Below, piece by piece: positions 7,420 to 12,317 of a stretch of 22,145 nucleotides of DNA. Each line of letters opens with the position of its first letter. The stretch's first letter is position 1. This DNA comes from Bacteroidales bacterium UBA1184. GTDB lineage: Bacteria > Bacteroidota > Bacteroidia > Bacteroidales > ML635J-15. A program made the position numbers and the translations under genes. The DNA lies in contig DBYO01000008.1 of the NCBI GenBank assembly GCA_002310235.1, forward strand, positions 55,628-77,772. Direction: 5' to 3'. The notes beneath the pieces are model-generated. The model was not told the DNA's origin and did no database searches. It saw only the letters and a list, made by a program, of their open reading frames with translations.

Positions 7420-7605
7420 ATGGCAACTATAAATGTCTCAGTTAGCACCAATGGTTCTCGTTCTATTTCGAGTAGAAAAAGTGTCAGAAAATCAATGTCT
7501 GCGATTAGAAATTCATACAATGATATGCCCGAAAATTGTATGACTTTTGAGAAATTTGAGAATGAATTTTTCAGTCAGTTGAGAAAGCGATATGGAAAAT
7601 TATAG
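7420..7605 (+). CDS. putative antitoxin of a ParE/RelE-type module
   Basis: A 61-residue protein starting at the ATG at 7420, chosen because a TAnnTTTG box ends 22 nt before it; a longer frame from a TTG at 7372 would overlap that promoter. The N-terminal half is Ser/Arg/Lys-rich (SRSISSRKSVRKSMSAI, 14-30). The acidic and aromatic C-terminal half (MTFEKFENEFFSQL) would form the amphipathic helix that wraps the toxin. No standard DNA-binding fold can be named with certainty. It overlaps the toxin start by 14 nt, the usual antitoxin-first arrangement. The call depends mainly on size, order and overlap with a recognisable toxin. Confidence 0.65.
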   Translation: MATINVSVSTNGSRSISSRKSVRKSMSAIRNSYNDMPENCMTFEKFENEFFSQLRKRYGKL

Positions 7606-7903
7606 AATTGTCGTGCATGAACAGGTTTATAAAACCATAGGGCAGATTCAAGATTATATAGCAACATTAAATACTTATGAAGCAGCTGAAAATTATTCAA
7701 TAAAACTATTTTCAGAGATAAAAACTTTGGCAAATCCAATACTTGCCAATGCTATTCAACATTCACAATGGCAGGCCGCTAAAAAGTTGCATCCCCAAGC
7801 AAAGCGCCTTATTACAAAAAATCGAAAGTGGAATATCATTTTTCACATACAAGGACGATATGTAATAATTGATGGGATAATCCCCACTTCGCTTATGAAA
7901 TAG
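7592..7903 (+). CDS. ParE/RelE-superfamily toxin
   Basis: A 103-residue protein with the ParE/RelE pattern. It begins YRIVVHEQVYKTIGQIQDYI (4-23), continues with a second helix AAENYSIKLFSEIKTL, and ends with the strands WNIIFHIQGRYVIIDGII. Family members either cleave ribosome-bound mRNA (RelE type) or inhibit gyrase (ParE type). The DYI helix and the spacing resemble ParE more, but the distinction is uncertain. It overlaps the antitoxin by 14 nt. Its stop is separated from the convergent siaC-like stop by a single base, leaving no room for a terminator between them. The pair lies in the AT-rich patch with the lipoprotein gene, consistent with mobile or accessory DNA. Confidence 0.78.
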   Translation: MENYRIVVHEQVYKTIGQIQDYIATLNTYEAAENYSIKLFSEIKTLANPILANAIQHSQWQAAKKLHPQAKRLITKNRKWNIIFHIQGRYVIIDGIIPTSLMK

Positions 7904-7904
7904 A

Positions 7905-8273
7905 TTATTTTGAAACGTCCAGCAAAGTGTCTGAGTATTCAAACTTTAACCCAGATATTTCTTCAAATTCCTTGCCGCTGTCGAGAATGTCCTCGTCGTC
8001 GGCTTCGTAATGCCATACGATTGTAATGTCATCATTTCCTTTGAGTTTCTTAAAGAAGTTGTACAGGAACTTTGCGGAACTCGTATTGAAGTATCCAAGC
8101 GAAAAGTGGATTTTGAGTTTGTTGTTCTCTGCGTATTTTGTTGATACTATGTTGTTTAGTTTCGCAAATATCTCCGTTGGATTCTCTGGTATGATTACAC
8201 CCCATACGCAGAGGTCGCCGTTTTCCTCGTATATGTGTGGCGTTTTTCCTGTTGCTTCTACTAGTACGTTCAT
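7905..8273 (-). CDS. SiaC-family (DUF1987) regulatory phosphoprotein
   Basis: A 122-residue STAS-like partner-switch protein. The family signature is clear: an N-terminal segment with IPENPTEIF (28-36), the core YFNTSSAKFLYNFFKKL (61-77), and the acidic HYEADDEDILDSG (88-100). Thr64 in NTSS corresponds to the threonine phosphorylated in Pseudomonas SiaC, which is family knowledge. In that system the unphosphorylated form binds a diguanylate cyclase (SiaD), and a kinase (SiaB) and phosphatase (SiaA) set its state. Here it follows the SiaB-like kinase by 3 nt and is the last gene of the LOG-dgt-siaB-siaC operon. No SiaA phosphatase or SiaD cyclase is present in the window, so its target is unknown. 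Confidence 0.85.
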   Translation of the reverse strand: MNVLVEATGKTPHIYEENGDLCVWGVIIPENPTEIFAKLNNIVSTKYAENNKLKIHFSLGYFNTSSAKFLYNFFKKLKGNDDITIVWHYEADDEDILDSGKEFEEISGLKFEYSDTLLDVSK

Positions 8274-8276
8274 TTT

Positions 8277-8732
8277 CTATTTGTTGAATGTTAAGTTAAT
8301 TTCAAAAGTATCGTCCGAAAACTTGGTCTCGATGGCTGTGTCCGATTTCAGTCGGCAGAGGATAAGTCCGTTTCCAGTGCCTTGAGTCAAGTTCTCTGCG
8401 CTAAGATTTTTCTTAAATAATTCCTTTAAATTATCTGCACTAATATTGTTAATATCTTGAATTTTGTTGTTTATAAAATTGGCACTTTTTTCGTCAAGTT
8501 TCCTCGCTGTATTGAGCTTGATGCAGACGTCATTTTCGATGATGGAAATGTCTATTCCGTTGCCTTTATTGTGGATGGTATTGTTCTGCAAAAGCTCTAT
8601 GGCACAAGATATTATCCGTTTCCGCAGTGTTTTGTCGATTTTCTGAAGTTGGCTATCCAAGGTTTCGACAATGTTTTCGTAGTCGTTTTTTGCAGAAATA
8701 TGCAAGGATAATATTTGTTTCGTACTTGACAA
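8277..8732 (-). CDS. SiaB-family protein kinase (GHKL-like fold)
   Basis: A 151-residue protein with a short histidine-kinase-like ATPase fold used as a Ser/Thr kinase in the Sia system. The N-box-like IELLQNNTIHN (45-55) and a glycine-rich lid GTGNGLILCR (118-127) are visible. The lid matches the family's GxGxGLI but has Asn121 where Leu is common. The start must be non-ATG: the frame contains no methionine codon at all and opens from a TAA shortly upstream. TTG at 8732 is the best start, one base after the dgt stop, implying translational coupling. It probably phosphorylates the SiaC-like protein encoded 3 nt downstream. The assignment rests on the two motifs and the partner gene. Confidence 0.8.
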   Translation of the reverse strand: MSSTKQILSLHISAKNDYENIVETLDSQLQKIDKTLRKRIISCAIELLQNNTIHNKGNGIDISIIENDVCIKLNTARKLDEKSANFINNKIQDINNISADNLKELFKKNLSAENLTQGTGNGLILCRLKSDTAIETKFSDDTFEINLTFNK

Positions 8733-8733
8733 A

Positions 8734-9852
8734 TTATTTGAAACTTATTGGTTTAGGTATTGTTATTTGCTTCATTGCTTCAAGTGCAAAAACGTCTGTC
8801 ATTCCGGAGATGTAGTCGGTGATGATGTTGATTTCGTCCTCGTTGCGCGATGTGTAGAAGTGGTCCATAGTGTATATGTATTGTCCGAAATATCTATCGA
8901 GTTCGATGGTGGATTCGGAGTATTTGCTGTAGTCCTTCTGGTTCTTGGCGTAAATGTCGTGCAAGTAGTCGAAAAGGTTGTTTATTATCTTGTGACAAAA
9001 ACTGTCGTACTCGTTGAGAATCTTGTTACTATAGATTTTCTCGTAGTTGAATTTCTTCAATTTCGTAACCACTTCGTAGGTCTCGTCCGAGAAGCCAATC
9101 ATGTCGCGATTCTTTGAGTTTTCAATCAAATCGAGAATCAATGAATTGATAATCTGTCCGTTGTGGTTGCCAAGCATTTTCTTTACATCGTCGGGAACAT
9201 CATCTTCGGTTATGAATCCTGCAACGAAGGCGTCTTCGAGGTCGCGGCCGAGATAGGCTATCTTATCGGAGAAACGCATAATGCAACCTTCGTAGGATGA
9301 GGGCATATATGAGCGGTCTTTTATGGCATCGAGGTCATTGGTGGTTTTGTTCGGATAGGCATATTGTTCGTCCTTCTCGCCGTTGTGACAAATGATGCCG
9401 TCCATGACGCCGTAGCAGAGGTTCAGTCCGTTGCCGTGGTTTGCAAGGTACGCGACTTGGCGATAGGAATTTACCTCGTGAACAAAATGTCCGCGTCCCA
9501 TTCCCGAAAGGATAATGTCGAGTGATTTTTCTCCAGCGTGACCGAATGGTGTATGACCTAGGTCGTGTCCCAATCCGATGGCGTATGCCATTTCGTCGTT
9601 CAGTTCCCAGCCGACTTTGTTCAAGCCCTTGCAAATGGTTGATGCAATGGTTGCTACGTGCAATACGTGTTCGATTCTTGTGCAAATATGGTCATTTTCA
9701 GGCGCAAAGAAAACCTGTGTTTTCTTTTTCAGCCTGCGAAATGGCGTTGAGTGTATTATTGCAGTCTGGTCGCGGAAATAATCACCGCGTATGTCGGTTT
9801 CCCTATAGGTTTTTCTTCTTGAATATACTTCGTCTGGTAGAGGGTTTCTCAT
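8734..9852 (-). CDS. dgt: deoxyguanosinetriphosphate triphosphohydrolase-like HD protein
   Basis: A 372-residue HD-domain dNTPase that splits dNTPs, classically dGTP, into the deoxynucleoside and tripolyphosphate. The metal site is visible: His62 in RIEHVLHV (59-66), His96-Asp97 in LGHDLGHTPFGH (94-105) and Asp196 in FSDKIAY (194-200). The N-terminal RRKTYRETDIRGDYFRD and STPFRRLKKKTQVF (35-48) are typical of the family. Length is close to the shorter dGTPase-like group (about 370-450) rather than the 505-residue E. coli Dgt, so its nucleotide preference is open. It lies 2 nt after the LOG gene and 1 nt before the SiaB-like kinase gene. This close packing points to shared regulation. Cytoplasmic. 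Confidence 0.92.
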   Translation of the reverse strand: MRNPLPDEVYSRRKTYRETDIRGDYFRDQTAIIHSTPFRRLKKKTQVFFAPENDHICTRIEHVLHVATIASTICKGLNKVGWELNDEMAYAIGLGHDLGHTPFGHAGEKSLDIILSGMGRGHFVHEVNSYRQVAYLANHGNGLNLCYGVMDGIICHNGEKDEQYAYPNKTTNDLDAIKDRSYMPSSYEGCIMRFSDKIAYLGRDLEDAFVAGFITEDDVPDDVKKMLGNHNGQIINSLILDLIENSKNRDMIGFSDETYEVVTKLKKFNYEKIYSNKILNEYDSFCHKIINNLFDYLHDIYAKNQKDYSKYSESTIELDRYFGQYIYTMDHFYTSRNEDEINIITDYISGMTDVFALEAMKQITIPKPISFK

Positions 9853-9854
9853 AT

Positions 9855-10436
9855 CTATTCTTTTAGGTATTTGTCGTAAACGTGTGTCGGTTTGTAATTT
9901 TTTAGGTACTCAACGGCTTCTTCTGGCGTTTCGCAGACGTAGTAAGTTGTTTTGTAGTTGCTTATGGTAAATCCTTCGTCAAAGAACTTGTCCATCTGCC
10001 TTAGCATATCGTCGAAGAAATGGTTGAAGTTGAGAATGACGATCGCCTTGTTGTGGTACTTCAACTGCTTGAGCGTCAATATCTCAAACATTTCGTCCAT
10101 TGTGCCGAAGGCACCGGGCATTATGGCAAACGAATCGGCGTGTTCGCGCAGGTACGACTTGCGCTCCTTCATATCTTCGGTCACGACAAGTTCCTGCATG
10201 TCGTCGGATACAATTCCCTCGCGGTGAAGCTTTTCGGGCACGACGCCGATTATTTTTGCTCCGCCTTGCCTGTATGCTCCGCGCATCATCGCGCCCATAA
10301 GACCGATGATGCCGCCACCGTGGTATATGGTAAAGTCGTTCTCAGCCAATATCTTGCCGAAGCACTCTGCATAGTCGTAATATTCTTTCCGCAAGTCCTC
10401 GCTCGAACTGCAGAATACGCATACCGAATTTGTCAT
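9855..10436 (-). CDS. LOG-family nucleotide 5'-monophosphate phosphoribohydrolase
   Basis: A 193-residue Rossmann-like protein of the LOG (lonely guy, TIGR00730) family. These enzymes split a base from a nucleoside 5'-monophosphate: cytokinin activation in plants, purine/pyrimidine nucleotide hydrolysis in bacteria. Visible: VCVFCSSS (5-12), the glycine-rich YHGGGIIGLMGAMMRGA (38-54), DMKERK (88-93) with Arg92, and PGAFGTMDE (107-115) with Glu115. The family motif is PGGxGTxxE; here the second glycine is Ala109, a small but notable change. Length is normal (about 180-200). It is the first gene of the operon with dgt, siaB-like and siaC-like, and has its own promoter at 10453-10484. Confidence 0.9.
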   Translation of the reverse strand: MTNSVCVFCSSSEDLRKEYYDYAECFGKILAENDFTIYHGGGIIGLMGAMMRGAYRQGGAKIIGVVPEKLHREGIVSDDMQELVVTEDMKERKSYLREHADSFAIMPGAFGTMDEMFEILTLKQLKYHNKAIVILNFNHFFDDMLRQMDKFFDEGFTISNYKTTYYVCETPEEAVEYLKNYKPTHVYDKYLKE

Positions 10437-10452
10437 TTCATAAATTTTTTTA

Positions 10453-10484
10453 CAAAAATAATAATAGAAGACGAGTTGCGGAAA
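10453..10484 (-). promoter_or_regulatory. putative promoter of the LOG-dgt-siaB-siaC operon
   Basis: On the minus strand the -7 box TATTTTTG (10453-10460) is preceded after 20 nt by TTTC (10481-10484) in the -33 place. The ATG at 10436 follows within about 20 nt, so the leader is very short. The 33-bp repeat array lies just upstream of the promoter, not in the transcript. Confidence 0.55.
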
Positions 10485-10510
10485 TTTTGCCAGAAAATTT
10501 TCATTTTGCC

Positions 10511-10697
10511 GATAAAGTCGTTTGAAAAAGTGCGTACTTTGCCGAAAAAGTCGTTTGAAAAAGTGCGTACTTTGCCGAAAAAGTCGTTTGGAAAAGTGTG
10601 TGCTTTGCTAAAAAAGTCATTTGAAAAAGTGCGTATTTTATTGAAAAAGTCGTTTGAAAAAGTGCATACTTTATTAAAAAAGTCGTTTGAAAAAGTG
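10511..10697. repeat. tandem 33-bp repeat array (5 full units plus a partial)
   Basis: Units begin at 10511, 10544, 10577, 10610 and 10643 and are each exactly 33 bp. A sixth, partial copy runs from 10676. Each unit holds the core AAGTCGTTTGAAAAAGTG and, in the first two, GCGTACTTTGCC. Units one and two differ by a single base. Later units drift, mainly by G/C to A/T changes in the second half. Within a unit, AAAGT and ACTTT can pair over a 4-nt loop. There are no unique spacers, so this is not a CRISPR array. As 33 is a multiple of 3, both strands stay open through it and would encode 11-residue repeats, but the promoter at 10453-10484 argues against a gene here. The array occupies most of the 385-nt gap upstream of the LOG operon. 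Confidence 0.92.
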
Positions 10698-10775
10698 TAA
10701 AAAATCAATATAAATGATTGTATATTAATTATTTATAATTTTGTGATAATTTTTGTTGTGAAAATATTGAAAAAT

Positions 10776-10806
10776 TTTGTTGATTATTTTTATTGTTGTA
10801 TTTTTG
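10776..10806 (+). promoter_or_regulatory. Bacteroidota promoter of the AAA/DUF4143 ATPase gene
   Basis: TTTG (10776-10779), a 19-nt spacer, and TATTTTTG (10799-10806) match the -33/-7 consensus completely. Transcription would begin around 10811-10814. This makes the ATGs at 10831 or 10840 more comfortable starts than the one at 10822. Confidence 0.75.
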
Positions 10807-10821
10807 TGTTTGAAATAAAAG

Positions 10822-12162
10822 ATGTTTTTTATGTCGTTGATGAAGCGTAAAATAATTCAGGAATTGCTGGAGTGGAAGAACTCACCTGACCATAAGCCAA
10901 TTGTTGTTCGAGGATGTCGCCAATGTGGAAAGACTTTTTCTGTATTGGAATTTGCTCAAGAGAACTACAAGAATGTTGTTTACCTGGACTTTTTCCGTAA
11001 ACCGGAATATGCAGAGTTCTTTTCGGGTTCGCTGGACGTTGACGATATGGTGATGTATATGTCGTCGCATGAGTCGTTGAGAGCGAAGTTTGAACCAGGC
11101 AATACATGTTTGGTGTTGGACGAAATTCAGGAGTGTCCAAATGCAAGGACGGCCTTGAAGTTTTTTTGTATTGACGGTCGCTACGATGTGATTTGTACGG
11201 GTTCGTTGCTGGGCATGAGAGGATATCGCAACCTGGATGAAATGAGAGCAGTACCAGTCGGTTACGAAACTTCGCTGTTGATGTATCCGATGGACTTTGA
11301 GGAATTTCTGTGGGCCAACGGCATAGACGACACGCATATAGCAAAAATTCAGGAATATTTTGACACAGAAACTCCTGTTCCGTTGCCTTTGCATCATAGA
11401 TTCAGACAGTTGCTGTTGCAGTATGTGGTTGTAGGAGGTATGCCTGAGGCGGTAAAGACTTTTATTGAGACAAAAGACATGTCAAAGGTTTTGCGCAAGC
11501 AAAAGGATATATTGCGAGGATATTCCGATGATATGGTAAAGTATGCTGATAGGAAGGACAAGGCAGTTATTCATGAGTGCTTTGAATCGATTCCGATGCA
11601 GTTGAGCAAGGAAAACAAGAAGTTCCAATATTCGCTGGTAAGGAAAAGGGGCAGGGCGGATATGTTTATGGGAAGCCTGCAGTGGATAGAGGATGCTGGC
11701 ATAATAAACCGTTGCTACAATTTGTCGATAACTGAACTGCCGTTGGATGGCAATGCCGAAAAAGATGTCTTCAAGGTGTATATGTCTGATACTGGCTTAT
11801 TTGTAAGCATGTTGGAGGCAGGTACGCAGTTGGATGTATTGCAGGGAAATTTGTATGGCTACAAAGGCGCAATATTCGAGAATCTTGTAGCCGACATAAT
11901 GGGAAAAATGGGGCGTAAACTGTATTATTACCATAAGGATTCTGGCTTAGAAATCGACTTTGTGATGCGTTACGGAGGGGAGTGTACTTTGTTGGAAGTC
12001 AAGGCAAATACTGGCAATGCTAAAAGCATGAAGACCGTATTGGCTCATCCCGAAAAGTACCATGTATATAATGCAATAAAACTGGGCGACTACAATGTCG
12101 GACGAGAAGGAAATGTCTTGACATTGCCGTTGTACATGGGATTTCTGATGAGAAAATATTAG
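10822..12162 (+). CDS. AAA_14/DUF4143 ATPase
   Basis: 446 residues from the first ATG; the ATGs at 10831 and 10840 are also in frame. The last one gives MKRKIIQELL, the customary N-terminus of this family. The N-terminal AAA domain has Walker A GCRQCGKT (31-38) and Walker B CLVLDEIQE (96-104). The C-terminal DUF4143 half has GAIFENLVA (349-357, Glu354) and a PD-(D/E)XK-like arrangement with Asp379 in GLEIDFV and Glu392-x-Lys394 in LLEVKA, suggesting a nuclease-type fold. The biological role of this large family is not settled. The family Walker A is more often GxRQxGKT with a small aliphatic residue where this protein has Cys35. It is a single-gene unit with its own promoter. A weak TAGGGA/TCCCTA hairpin (12160-12188) follows the stop. 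Confidence 0.9.
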   Translation: MFFMSLMKRKIIQELLEWKNSPDHKPIVVRGCRQCGKTFSVLEFAQENYKNVVYLDFFRKPEYAEFFSGSLDVDDMVMYMSSHESLRAKFEPGNTCLVLDEIQECPNARTALKFFCIDGRYDVICTGSLLGMRGYRNLDEMRAVPVGYETSLLMYPMDFEEFLWANGIDDTHIAKIQEYFDTETPVPLPLHHRFRQLLLQYVVVGGMPEAVKTFIETKDMSKVLRKQKDILRGYSDDMVKYADRKDKAVIHECFESIPMQLSKENKKFQYSLVRKRGRADMFMGSLQWIEDAGIINRCYNLSITELPLDGNAEKDVFKVYMSDTGLFVSMLEAGTQLDVLQGNLYGYKGAIFENLVADIMGKMGRKLYYYHKDSGLEIDFVMRYGGECTLLEVKANTGNAKSMKTVLAHPEKYHVYNAIKLGDYNVGREGNVLTLPLYMGFLMRKY

Positions 12163-12281
12163 GGATTGCAGTTTTGTCGTACTCCCTATTTCGCCCATAC
12201 ATGTAATCTTATTCACATTAGAGAATATAATATAGTTAATATCTTGTTGCGATATTTCTGCGACAAGTTTTTCACGCTTTT

Positions 12282-12289
12282 TACATTTG
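12282..12289 (+). promoter_or_regulatory. putative -7 box of the FeoB-like gene
   Basis: TACATTTG fits TAnnTTTG fully and lies 28 nt before the ATG at 12318; no clean TTTG is present at -33. Its position would place transcription start near 12294-12297. That excludes the in-frame TTG at 12294 as start codon and supports the ATG at 12318. Confidence 0.55.
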
Positions 12290-12317
12290 CAAATTGTATA
12301 GAGAAATTGGGATTGAA

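Noticed and set aside
10511..10697. CRISPR array
   Set aside because: The 33-bp units are contiguous with no unique spacers, and no cas genes are near.
10020..10700. A 226-codon open frame on the plus strand covering the LOG gene and the repeat array
   Set aside because: It is antisense to the well-supported LOG gene, and its 3' part is only the in-frame translation of the 33-bp repeats.
10433..10708. A minus-strand frame of 91 codons through the repeats that ends overlapping the LOG start
   Set aside because: Only a TTG start is available, the protein is purely repeat-derived, and a consensus-like promoter for LOG lies inside it.
10829..11397. Two 171-codon minus-strand frames opposite the AAA ATPase gene
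   Set aside because: They overlap each other and lie opposite a gene with intact Walker motifs; neither looks like a protein.
12160..12188. Terminator after the AAA/DUF4143 gene
   Set aside because: Only a 6-bp TAGGGA/TCCCTA stem with a 17-nt loop and no T-run; too weak to list as a feature.
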